From contig NZ_JAUDUY010000001.1 of assembly GCF_030380815.1 (NCBI RefSeq), forward strand, positions 558,001-622,000: 64,000 nt of DNA, in the 5' to 3' direction. This document shows positions 24,681 to 31,885 of the stretch, one piece after another (position 1 is the first letter of the stretch; every line of letters begins with the position of its first letter). The translations under genes were made by a program, and so were the position numbers. The DNA comes from Robiginitalea aurantiaca (GTDB taxonomy: Bacteria; Bacteroidota; Bacteroidia; Flavobacteriales; Flavobacteriaceae). The notes beneath the pieces are model-generated. The model made no database searches and was not told the origin of the DNA. It was given only the letters and a program-made list of their open reading frames with translations.

Positions 24681-26882
24681 TTAGCGGTTTTCAGAGGCGA
24701 CCTCCGTGTTCTGTTGAATCTTAATATCGGTCCCCAGGCGCTGCAGGTAGGCAATCATCGCGACGATTTCCCGGTCTTTCATTTCGATGAATTCCTCCCC
24801 ATTCTGCTGGGCATAGGTTTTCTCCTCCTCGTAACTCCTTACAAATTCAGGATCGGCGTAGAGGTTCTTTTCGATCTGTGCGGCCTGTGCAGCCATGGAT
24901 TCCTGCGCCCCGGCGATATCCTCTTCTGTGTAGGGTACGCCCAGGGTAACCATGGTCTTCATTTTGTCCACAGTGCCACTTCGGTCGTGACGGTTTCGGA
25001 TAAGCCATTTGTAGGATGGCATTATCGAACCAGATGAAGTGCTTTGCGGATCGTAAAAATGGTTCAGGTGCCAGTTGTCGGAGTACTTTCCGCCAACCCG
25101 TAGCAGATCGGGCCCGGTCCGTTTACTTCCCCATAGGAAAGGGTGGTCGTACACAAATTCACCAGCCTTGGCGTATTCCCCGTAACGCTCGACTTCGCTC
25201 CGGAAGGGACGCACCATTTGGGAGTGACAGCCTACACAGCCCTCTCGGATATACAGGTCGCGACCTTCGAGTTCAAGGGGCGTATAGGGGGTGACACTTG
25301 TGATGGTTGGGATATTCGATTTCACCAGCAAGGTTGGGATGATCTGAATAACACCACCGATAAGGATCGCCACTGTGGCCAGGAGTGTGAGCTGAATCGG
25401 TCTGCGCTCCAGCCAGGTGTGATATTTTTCTCCGGCTTTTCTTCTTCCTCCGATTCTGGAAAGTGCGGGAGCCTCGGCAAGTTCATCTTCCAACTTGCTG
25501 CCCGAGCGTATCGTTACAATGATATTGTAGAGCATTACCAGCATCCCTACCAGGTACATGGAACCTCCAATGGCACGCATCCAGTACATGGGCATGATTT
25601 CATTTACAGTTTCCAGGAAGTTTCCATAAACCAGGGTACCGTCAGGGTTGAATTCTTTCCACATCAGGGCCTGCGTAAACCCGGCGACGTACATGGGCAG
25701 GGCATAGAGGATGATCCCAAGGGTGCCAATCCAGAAATGGAAGTTGGCCATGCCCGTAGAGTGCAGTCGGGTTTTAAACATTCTCGGCACCAGCCAGTAA
25801 ATCATCCCGAAAGTAAGGAACCCGTTCCATGCGAGCGCTCCGACGTGGACGTGGGCAATAATCCAGTCACTAAAGTGAGCAATGGCATTGATGTTCTTAA
25901 GCGAGAGCATCGGGCCTTCGAAGGTGGCCATACCATAACCGGTAATAGCCACAACCATAAACTTCAGCACCGGACTCGTCCGTACTTTGTCCCAGGCACC
26001 CCTAAGGGTAAGCAGCCCGTTGATCATACCTCCCCAGGAAGGGGCGATGAGCATAATAGAAAAGGTAACCCCAAGGTTTTGTGCCCAGTCTGGCAAGGCG
26101 GAATAGAGTAAATGGTGGGGTCCGGCCCAGATATAGATAAATATGAGGGACCAGAAGTGAACTATGGAGAGTCTGTACGAATAGATAGGACGGTTTGCCG
26201 CCTTGGGAACGAAATAATACATCAGCCCCAGGAATGGCGTGGTCAGGAAAAAGGCAACTGCATTGTGACCATACCACCATTGTACCAGTGCATCTTGTAC
26301 ACCAGCATATACTGAATAACTTTTCATCGCACTCACAGGGAGCGCCAGGCTGTTAAAAATATGGAGTACTGCAACCGTTACAATGGTTGCCAGATAGAAC
26401 CAGATAGCCACATAGAGGTGGCGCTGCCGGCGCTTGAGCATGGTCCCGATGAAGTTCCAGCCGAAAATGACCCATACTACTGCAATCGCCAAATCGATTG
26501 GCCATTCGAGTTCAGCGTATTCTTTTGAAGACGTATACCCTAAAGGAAGTGTAATCGCAGCCGCCACAATAATGGCCTGCCATCCCCAGAAGTTAAAGTT
26601 ACTCATCCAGTCGCTGAACATACGCGCTTTGAGGAGTCTCTGGGTCGAATAGTAAACCCCTGCAAACAAGGCATTACCGACAAAGGCAAAAATAACTGCA
26701 TTGGTGTGCAAGGGGCGAAGGCGCCCAAAGCTCAGCCAGGAAATCCCATCCGTGAGGTTTGGGAAAATAAACATAAATGCCAGTAGCAGCCCTACCAGCA
26801 TCCCGACAACACCCCAAAGCAGCGTGGCATACAGGAATTTCTGTACGATTTTGTTGTCATAGTGAAATTGCTGAATCTCCAT
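24681..26882 (-). CDS. ccoNO: Fused cbb3 oxidase subunits I and II, CcoNO
   Basis: A 733-residue protein. Residues 1 to about 470 are the CcoN haem-copper core, with 12 or more helices and His-bearing segments LRPLHTNAVIF, WWYGHNAVAFF, GPHHLLYSALPDWAQN and SDWIIAHVHVGALAWN. After a linker and a further helix near residue 505 comes the CcoO part with haem-binding CVGCH at Cys549 and the segment GPDLLRVGGKYSDNWH. CcoN reduces oxygen and CcoO passes electrons to it. In Proteobacteria these are two genes; here they are one frame without a stop. It follows ccoS by 10 nt. Confidence 0.95.
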   Translation of the reverse strand: MEIQQFHYDNKIVQKFLYATLLWGVVGMLVGLLLAFMFIFPNLTDGISWLSFGRLRPLHTNAVIFAFVGNALFAGVYYSTQRLLKARMFSDWMSNFNFWGWQAIIVAAAITLPLGYTSSKEYAELEWPIDLAIAVVWVIFGWNFIGTMLKRRQRHLYVAIWFYLATIVTVAVLHIFNSLALPVSAMKSYSVYAGVQDALVQWWYGHNAVAFFLTTPFLGLMYYFVPKAANRPIYSYRLSIVHFWSLIFIYIWAGPHHLLYSALPDWAQNLGVTFSIMLIAPSWGGMINGLLTLRGAWDKVRTSPVLKFMVVAITGYGMATFEGPMLSLKNINAIAHFSDWIIAHVHVGALAWNGFLTFGMIYWLVPRMFKTRLHSTGMANFHFWIGTLGIILYALPMYVAGFTQALMWKEFNPDGTLVYGNFLETVNEIMPMYWMRAIGGSMYLVGMLVMLYNIIVTIRSGSKLEDELAEAPALSRIGGRRKAGEKYHTWLERRPIQLTLLATVAILIGGVIQIIPTLLVKSNIPTITSVTPYTPLELEGRDLYIREGCVGCHSQMVRPFRSEVERYGEYAKAGEFVYDHPFLWGSKRTGPDLLRVGGKYSDNWHLNHFYDPQSTSSGSIMPSYKWLIRNRHDRSGTVDKMKTMVTLGVPYTEEDIAGAQESMAAQAAQIEKNLYADPEFVRSYEEEKTYAQQNGEEFIEMKDREIVAMIAYLQRLGTDIKIQQNTEVASENR

Positions 26883-26892
26883 AGATCAATTT

Positions 26893-27087
26893 TTATTTTG
26901 GTTTATCCAGTTGGTTGAAATTTTGCGCATCAGGTTCCTTCTCGAGCAGCTCATCTTCAAAAAGCATGCGCACAGAAGGGGTGTAGGAGTCGTCATACTG
27001 ACCGCTCCTGACAGAAATAATAAAGGCTATAAAAAAGATTAAGGCCACCAAGATACTGATAGCCAGCAACATATAAATAACGCTCAT
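26893..27087 (-). CDS. ccoS: cbb3 oxidase assembly protein CcoS
   Basis: A 64-residue protein with one N-terminal helix (MSVIYMLLAISILVALIFFI) followed by SVRSGQYDDSYTPSVRMLF, the CcoS signature. CcoS is needed for insertion of haem and copper cofactors into the oxidase. It is first behind its own Fnr-type promoter, 74 nt downstream of ccoI, and heads ccoS-NO-Q-P-G-H. Confidence 0.92.
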   Translation of the reverse strand: MSVIYMLLAISILVALIFFIAFIISVRSGQYDDSYTPSVRMLFEDELLEKEPDAQNFNQLDKPK

Positions 27088-27107
27088 ACCCAGGCGGAAT
27101 TTGGTCG

Positions 27108-27150
27108 TAAAACTAGACGCTTTGTAAAGTTAAAAATATGATAAATATCA
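27108..27150 (-). promoter_or_regulatory. Fnr-type operator and promoter of ccoS-ccoNOQP
   Basis: On the reverse strand TGAT-ATTT-ATCA (27139-27150) precedes TAGTTTTA (27108-27115) by exactly 23 nt. The -7 element differs from TAnnTTTG only at its last base. The site lies between the ccoI stop and the ccoS start, so the oxidase genes have their own activated promoter in addition to any read-through from ccoI. Confidence 0.72.
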
Positions 27151-27161
27151 GTGTTCAAATG

Positions 27162-29537
27162 TTAAAGAATTTTTCTGCTGATCCAATTCGTGGCCAGGGT
27201 GGTAAATCCGACAATGCTGATCGAACTCAACGGCATGAGGATGGCGGCAATTACGGGTTCAAGTTGTCCGGTAACCGCAAAATACAACCCCACCACGTTG
27301 TACATGAGGGAAAACCCAAAACTCATGTAGATGATCTTCATCGCTTTTTTCGTGGTTTCCAGAAATACATTGAGTTTGGCAAACTGCCTGCTGTCGAGGA
27401 TGCCGTCACAGGCCGGGGTAAAGAGGTTTGCATCCTCACTGATGGCGATACCGACCTTGCTCTGTGCAAGGGCCCCGGCATCATTCAGGCCATCCCCCAC
27501 CATCAGGACTTCCTTTCCGTCCTGCTGTAATTCCCGGACAAACTGGAGTTTTTCTTTCGGTTTCTGATTGAAATACATAGGAGTCAGGGGAGGCAGCAGG
27601 TCTTCCAGGTATGCTTTCTCTGATTCGTTATCCCCGGAGAGTACCGCCAGGGCATAGACTTTGCTCAGATCTTCAAAGAGTTTGCCCGCCCCTTTCCTGT
27701 AGCTGTTGCGAATGACAAACCGCCCTTTATAGGTGTCGTTGGAACTGACGTGAACTTCAGATCCCCCTGTTTCAAGTGAGGGCATTCCAGTGACGAACTG
27801 ACTGGAGCCTACCCGGATATGTTCATCTGCCAACCTGCCTTCAAGGCCTTCCCCAAGGTGTTCTTCAAACCCGTCCAGGGGAACAATATTATAGGATGCC
27901 AATTGCTGATACAGCGTCTGACTCAGAGGGTGGCCGGATGCCCTGAGTGTGTTTTTTAATAAAATCGCCTCGGCTTCTGTGAGTTCGATACCGGTATAGT
28001 CGATGCTGTTCTTCCGGGTAGTGGTCAGCGTGCCGGTTTTGTCAAAAATAACCGTGTCTACCAGCGCCATGCGTTCCAGACTCTCCGTATCCTTGACGTA
28101 GAAACCTTTTTTTCCGAAGATTCTCAGCAGGTTCCCCAGGGTGAAAGGGGCTGCAAGAGCAATGGCGCAGGGACAGGCAATAATCAGTACAGCGGTAAGT
28201 ACATTCAGAGCACGGGAGGGATCAATAAAGAGCCAGATAGCTGCAGCCAAAAAGGCGATGGAAAGCACGGCTACTGTAAATCTTTTTCCAATGCGGTCAG
28301 TGAGATTCCGAAAGGCCGTCCTGTGGTTTTTGGAGAAGGCGGCATCGCTCCAGAGCTCTGTCAGGTAGCTTTGGGAAACGGGTTTGAGTACTTCGATCTC
28401 GATGGCTCCCTTTAACTGCTTTCCACCGGCATATAGCCGGTCTCCGCTTTGTTTGGAGACGGCTCTTGCCTCCCCGGTTACAAAGCTGTAATCTAATTTT
28501 CCCTCGCCCTTGAGCAGGATAGAATCTGCTGGGATAAGCGAGCCGCTTTTAATCAGTAACCGATCTCCGGTTTCAACCTGGTGGACTGGGATGTTTTCTT
28601 CTGACGCATCCGCTTTTAGACGGGTGACCGCAATCGGAAAATAAGAACGGTAATCCCGCTCAAATGATAAAAAGGAATAGGTCCGCTGTTGGAAGAATTT
28701 CCCGAGAAGGAGGAAAAAAACCAGTCCGGAAAGGCTGTCAAAAAATCCCTGCCCGAGATCAAAGGAGATCTCAACGGTACTGCGAATAAACAATACGAGG
28801 ATTCCCAGGGCGATGGGAACGTCGATGTTGAGCATCCCTGAGCGCAGGCTTTTGTAGGCCGAGGTCAGATATCCCGAACCTGAATAGAAAACCACGGGGA
28901 GGGAAAACGCGAACATAATCCAGTGGAAAAGGCCTTTGTATTTTTCAAGCCAGAATTCCCCGCTTTCGAAGTATTCCGGGAAGGAGAGAAACATGATATT
29001 TCCAAAGGCAAAACCCGCGATACCTAACTGGTAGATCAGTTTACGGTCCACTTTTTCCGATTCCCCCTCGTACTGCTCAAGGGTTATAGAGGGTTCATAT
29101 CCAATGGCATTTAACAGGCCTACCAATTCTTTTAGACTGATATGATCCGGATTGAAGTGGATGCGGGCTTCTTTCCGCGGAAAATCTACCTGGCTGCTGT
29201 AAACCCCTGAATTTAAACGACTCAGGTTTTCGAGGATCCAAATACAGGAACTGCAATGGATGTGAGGAATGTTGAAGGTGATCACAGAATGGGAACCATC
29301 CTGAAACTCCAGAAGGCGCTCTGCAATTAGCGGGTCATCCAGGAAGTCAAACTTACCATGCAGGGGTTCGGGGGTTTTGCCCGGGGCACCTTCGAGTTCG
29401 TAATAGTAACTCAGGTCGTTATCTCTGAATATGGCATAGACCGTCTTGCAACCGTTGCAACAGAAGGATTTTTCGTCGAACCGTATTTCCTCCGCCTCAC
29501 ATGGAAGTCCGCAATGAAAACAAGAAGTGTCAGTCAT
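27162..29537 (-). CDS. ccoI: CcoI/FixI copper-translocating P1B-type ATPase
   Basis: A 791-residue P-type ATPase that supplies copper for the cbb3 oxidase. The N-terminus has a Cys-rich metal-binding segment (CFHCGLPCEAEE and CCNGCKTVY) and an HMA-like domain with CSSCIWILENL. Then come the membrane region with the CPC ion-path motif (IACPCAIALAAPFTLGN), the phosphorylation motif DKTGTLT, the HP motif in SGHPLSQ and the hinge MVGDGLNDAGALAQ. All catalytic residues appear intact. It is divergent from fnr across 145 nt that hold a shared Fnr-type site. ccoS follows after 74 nt. Confidence 0.95.
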   Translation of the reverse strand: MTDTSCFHCGLPCEAEEIRFDEKSFCCNGCKTVYAIFRDNDLSYYYELEGAPGKTPEPLHGKFDFLDDPLIAERLLEFQDGSHSVITFNIPHIHCSSCIWILENLSRLNSGVYSSQVDFPRKEARIHFNPDHISLKELVGLLNAIGYEPSITLEQYEGESEKVDRKLIYQLGIAGFAFGNIMFLSFPEYFESGEFWLEKYKGLFHWIMFAFSLPVVFYSGSGYLTSAYKSLRSGMLNIDVPIALGILVLFIRSTVEISFDLGQGFFDSLSGLVFFLLLGKFFQQRTYSFLSFERDYRSYFPIAVTRLKADASEENIPVHQVETGDRLLIKSGSLIPADSILLKGEGKLDYSFVTGEARAVSKQSGDRLYAGGKQLKGAIEIEVLKPVSQSYLTELWSDAAFSKNHRTAFRNLTDRIGKRFTVAVLSIAFLAAAIWLFIDPSRALNVLTAVLIIACPCAIALAAPFTLGNLLRIFGKKGFYVKDTESLERMALVDTVIFDKTGTLTTTRKNSIDYTGIELTEAEAILLKNTLRASGHPLSQTLYQQLASYNIVPLDGFEEHLGEGLEGRLADEHIRVGSSQFVTGMPSLETGGSEVHVSSNDTYKGRFVIRNSYRKGAGKLFEDLSKVYALAVLSGDNESEKAYLEDLLPPLTPMYFNQKPKEKLQFVRELQQDGKEVLMVGDGLNDAGALAQSKVGIAISEDANLFTPACDGILDSRQFAKLNVFLETTKKAMKIIYMSFGFSLMYNVVGLYFAVTGQLEPVIAAILMPLSSISIVGFTTLATNWISRKIL

Positions 29538-29584
29538 TTTAGGGCGCTTATACGCTTTGAAATTATAAAAAGCTTACAATCCCG

Positions 29585-29660
29585 CAAAGGTGACGGAATG
29601 TTAAAGGAGAAAAGATGACACTTGTCAGCTTTTAAAGTATTCAAATTTTAGCTACTTTTA
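29585..29660. promoter_or_regulatory. Shared Fnr-type operator between ccoI and fnr
   Basis: The central palindrome TGAC-ACTT-GTCA is at 29616-29627. Toward ccoI, 23 nt separate it from CACCTTTG (29585-29592 on the reverse strand), seven of eight matches to the -7 consensus. Toward fnr, 25 nt separate it from TACTTTTA (29653-29660), again seven of eight. The half-site TGAC differs from TGAT at the other three sites by one base in each arm and keeps perfect symmetry. One bound dimer could serve both directions, including autoregulation of fnr. Confidence 0.6.
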
Positions 29661-29682
29661 TTAAAGAAAATCGACCATTCCA

Positions 29683-30372
29683 ATGGAGGAGCGTTGTGAG
29701 AATTGTATTGTTCGAAAATTCAACGCCTTACGGGCAATGAGCAAGGAGGAGTTGAAAGCAGTCAGCGACTCCAAAGTTTCCCGCAAGGTCAAAAAAGGGG
29801 AAGTCATTTTCGACGAAGGGGAAAAACTCAATGGTATTTACTGTGTCCGGGGAGGGGTTTCCAAATTGGCAAAACTTAGCCCGAACGGCAAAGACCAGAT
29901 TGTAAAACTCGCCTCCAAGGGAGAAGTACTCGGGCAGCGTTCAGTAGTTGCCGAGGAAAATTCCAACCTGAGCGCAACTGCGGTCAGTGATATGGAAATG
30001 TGTTTTATCCCAAAGGAGGCTATCATCAGTACATTGCATAAAAATCCTGACTTCACCTATGAGGTGCTTCGTCATATGGCCCACGACCTCAAGGAAGCCG
30101 ATGACGTCATCGTAAATATGTCCCAAAAGACGGTCAAGGAGCGCATAGCCGAAGCCCTCATCTATATGAAGAACAATTTCGGTGAAGATAAGGAAGGGTA
30201 CCTCGCCCTGGTATTATCAAGGGAGGACATCGCAAATGTTGTGGGTACTGCGACCGAATCCTGTATTCGAATCCTTTCTGAGTTTAAGAAAAAAGGATTG
30301 ATCAAAACTTCCGGAAAGCGCATGGCGATCCTGGAAGCGCGAAAGCTTCAGGATCTGGCCGACGGCTTCTGA
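29683..30372 (+). CDS. fnr: Crp/Fnr-family regulator with Fnr-like cysteines
   Basis: A 229-residue regulator with an N-terminal cyclic-nucleotide-binding-type beta-roll and a C-terminal winged helix (LSREDIANVVGTATESCIRIL). Cysteines are at 5, 8, 54, 107 and 194. CENC at 5-8 resembles the start of the Fnr cluster loop, and Cys107 in EMCFIP aligns with Fnr Cys122 (VCEIP), so an oxygen-labile iron-sulfur cluster is plausible; the spacing of the remaining ligand is not classical. In the recognition helix Glu192 and Arg196 match Fnr Glu209 and Arg213, which read the TGA core of the Fnr box. It sits divergent from ccoI and upstream of a usp gene, both with such boxes. Confidence 0.88.
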   Translation: MEERCENCIVRKFNALRAMSKEELKAVSDSKVSRKVKKGEVIFDEGEKLNGIYCVRGGVSKLAKLSPNGKDQIVKLASKGEVLGQRSVVAEENSNLSATAVSDMEMCFIPKEAIISTLHKNPDFTYEVLRHMAHDLKEADDVIVNMSQKTVKERIAEALIYMKNNFGEDKEGYLALVLSREDIANVVGTATESCIRILSEFKKKGLIKTSGKRMAILEARKLQDLADGF

Positions 30373-30429
30373 ATTTACTAAGGCTGCAGTTCATTACATC
30401 AAAGAATTTTCAGGCTTTTTTCGAAAAGA

Positions 30430-30472
30430 TGATCGATATCATACTTTCTCCCTATTTGAGAAACTACTTTTA
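30430..30472 (+). promoter_or_regulatory. Fnr-type operator and promoter of the second usp gene
   Basis: TGAT-CGAT-ATCA at 30430-30441 is followed after exactly 23 nt by TACTTTTA (30465-30472), one base from TAnnTTTG. The start codon is at 30488, so the leader is about 11 nt. No -33 TTG is present. Confidence 0.75.
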
Positions 30473-30487
30473 CATGTGTAGATTCAA

Positions 30488-31345
30488 ATGGGTATGCATC
30501 ATATTCTTATACCGACCGACTTTTCAGGCACTGCACTGAACGCAGTGAATTACGCCCTTTCCTTTTATAAAGGAGAACGGTGCGCATTTCATTTTCTCAA
30601 CACCTATACCCCAGACTTTGTTCACAGTCGTGTAATGGCCCTTGCTCATGGAGGGAATCAGGCTGAGGATGCCATGCAAATGGCCTCTGAAGAGGGTTTG
30701 CGAAATCTTATTGAATCGCTGTCGGCACAGGAGATGTATTCCCATCATGAATTTCATAGCGTATCCTCTTTCAACCTCCTTTCTGAAGAAGTGAAAGAGC
30801 AGGTTGCCCATTATCCGATTGACATGATCGTATCGGGCACCACTGGCGCGTCGGGTATCAAGGAAGTTTTCCTGGGCAGCAATACCGTTCGTATTTTAAG
30901 GGCTGCATCGGATCGACCTGTTTTGGTAATCCCCAGAGCCGCAAGATTTCGGGATGCCATAAAAATCGGACTGGTTACGGATTTTGGAGTCCCGTATTCT
31001 TCGGACCAAATTGAAGCTATCCTGGAATTTCAAAACAAGTTGGATGCGCAACTGGAAGTAATGCACATTGGCAGCCCGGCATCCTTAACCGGATTTCAGG
31101 AACTTCACAAACATCAGCTCTTTTTAGAACTCGAAAGGGCAGCGCCCCGGATGAGGTGGTGTAAACACCAGTCGAGTAAGGCCCAGGCCATCGAAGACTA
31201 TCTGGAAAGTTCCTCAGTTGAGATGCTGATTATGATTCGCAACGACCACCATCTGGTAGATGAATGGCTACGCGAGCCTGTGGTTAAAAGGGTGGCATTC
31301 CATACAAATGTCCCAATGCTTGTACTGCCTCCCGTTCAGCCCTGA
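30488..31345 (+). CDS. Universal stress protein, tandem UspA-like domains
   Basis: A 285-residue protein. The first Usp domain (HHILIPTDFSGTALNAVNYA) ends with the glycine signature SGTTGASGIKEVFLGSNTVRIL. The second half keeps the fold pattern (KIGLVTDFGVPYSSDQIE, MLVLPPVQP at the end) but lacks a clear ATP-binding glycine motif. Its own Fnr-type promoter points to induction at low oxygen, as for the hemN-linked usp gene. It converges on a small membrane protein gene with a 10-nt overlap. Confidence 0.87.
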   Translation: MGMHHILIPTDFSGTALNAVNYALSFYKGERCAFHFLNTYTPDFVHSRVMALAHGGNQAEDAMQMASEEGLRNLIESLSAQEMYSHHEFHSVSSFNLLSEEVKEQVAHYPIDMIVSGTTGASGIKEVFLGSNTVRILRAASDRPVLVIPRAARFRDAIKIGLVTDFGVPYSSDQIEAILEFQNKLDAQLEVMHIGSPASLTGFQELHKHQLFLELERAAPRMRWCKHQSSKAQAIEDYLESSSVEMLIMIRNDHHLVDEWLREPVVKRVAFHTNVPMLVLPPVQP

Positions 31346-31584
31346 TCTCCCCTTGGGTATTCTTCCCTTGGGATCGGCCGATCCTCATAGAAATCTTCGA
31401 AAGTCTTTGAGGTCGCATAAGAATCTGTAAGTACCTTGTAGACCATAATGATGACCAGGCCCTGGCCGAATACCGTGGCGTAAAAAATCCAGGAGAAGGC
31501 GAATCCCATTGCAGCGCCAATGGTAAGCATCAGCAGGAAAAAGGTGGTTATACCCACCCAGCTCATAGCAGAAATTTTCATTTT
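31336..31584 (-). CDS. Small two-helix membrane protein, function unknown
   Basis: The frame begins with TTG at 31602, but the ATG at 31584 (MKISAMSWVGITTFF) is preferred, giving 82 residues. Two hydrophobic helices (GITTFFLLMLTIGAAMGFAF and SWIFYATVFGQGLVIIMVYK) are followed by a short acidic and proline-rich tail. I do not recognise the family. Its 3' end overlaps the usp gene by 10 nt on the other strand, so both 3' ends could pair as antisense transcripts. It may be a genuine small conserved membrane protein given the strong helix pattern. Confidence 0.6.
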   Translation of the reverse strand, partial: KMKISAMSWVGITTFFLLMLTIGAAMGFAFSWIFYATVFGQGLVIIMVYKVLTDSYATSKTFEDFYEDRPIPREEYPRGDQG

Positions 31585-31718
31585 TATTTGCAAATTACGC
31601 AATATGAAGTGCTTGCCCTGTTAAAATAACCCTAAACCGGAAGCCTGGATATCCGTGATTGAATTCCACTAAAAGAGGAAAAACGAATGGGTTTTAAGGC
31701 GGACTGAAAAAGCTTTCT

Positions 31719-31726
31719 TATCTTTA
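31719..31726 (+). promoter_or_regulatory. Candidate -7 element of the RNA upstream of hmgA
   Basis: TATCTTTA matches TAnnTTTG at seven of eight positions and lies just before a run of three hairpins ending in a terminator. Confidence 0.4.
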
Positions 31727-31732
31727 CCGCGT

Positions 31733-31817
31733 TGTGTTGTATTTCCCGAGAGGGAAATCAGGTCTGCGACAAACTGTCGCGCCGATGAAAGGCTTTCCGT
31801 AAAGGGAGGCTTTTTTT
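31733..31817 (+). ncRNA. Putative structured small RNA or terminated leader
   Basis: Three hairpins follow one another in 85 nt. The first is a perfect 6-bp stem TTTCCC/GGGAAA closed by a GAGA tetraloop (31742-31757). The second is a perfect 6-bp stem GCGACA/TGTCGC with a 3-nt loop (31766-31780). The third is an 11-bp stem with three G-U pairs (31788-31798 with 31804-31814) running into seven T, an intrinsic terminator. There is no open reading frame of note. It lies 69 nt before hmgA on the same strand. It could be an independent small RNA or an attenuator-type leader of hmgA; the sequence matches no riboswitch class I know. Start is approximate. Confidence 0.5.
31788..31817 (+). terminator. 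Intrinsic terminator upstream of hmgA
   Basis: An 11-bp stem (three wobble pairs) with a GTAAA loop is followed by TTTTTTT at 31811-31817. It would stop any transcript entering from the left before hmgA. Confidence 0.7.
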
Positions 31818-31850
31818 GTGGAGGTATGCGGGGCTGAGGTCAAAATATCG

Positions 31851-31858
31851 TAATTTTA
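31851..31858 (+). promoter_or_regulatory. Candidate -7 element of hmgA
   Basis: TAATTTTA, one base from TAnnTTTG, lies between the terminator and the start codon at 31886, with a leader of about 24 nt. If real, hmgA need not depend on read-through of the terminator. Confidence 0.35.
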
Positions 31859-31885
31859 AGGCATTGATAAAAGCCCGTATTTATT

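Noticed and set aside
25143-26111. 322-codon forward open frame inside ccoNO
   Set aside because: It is antisense to a conserved oxidase gene. Its composition (many His, Gln and Gly without fold pattern) is that of a shadow frame.
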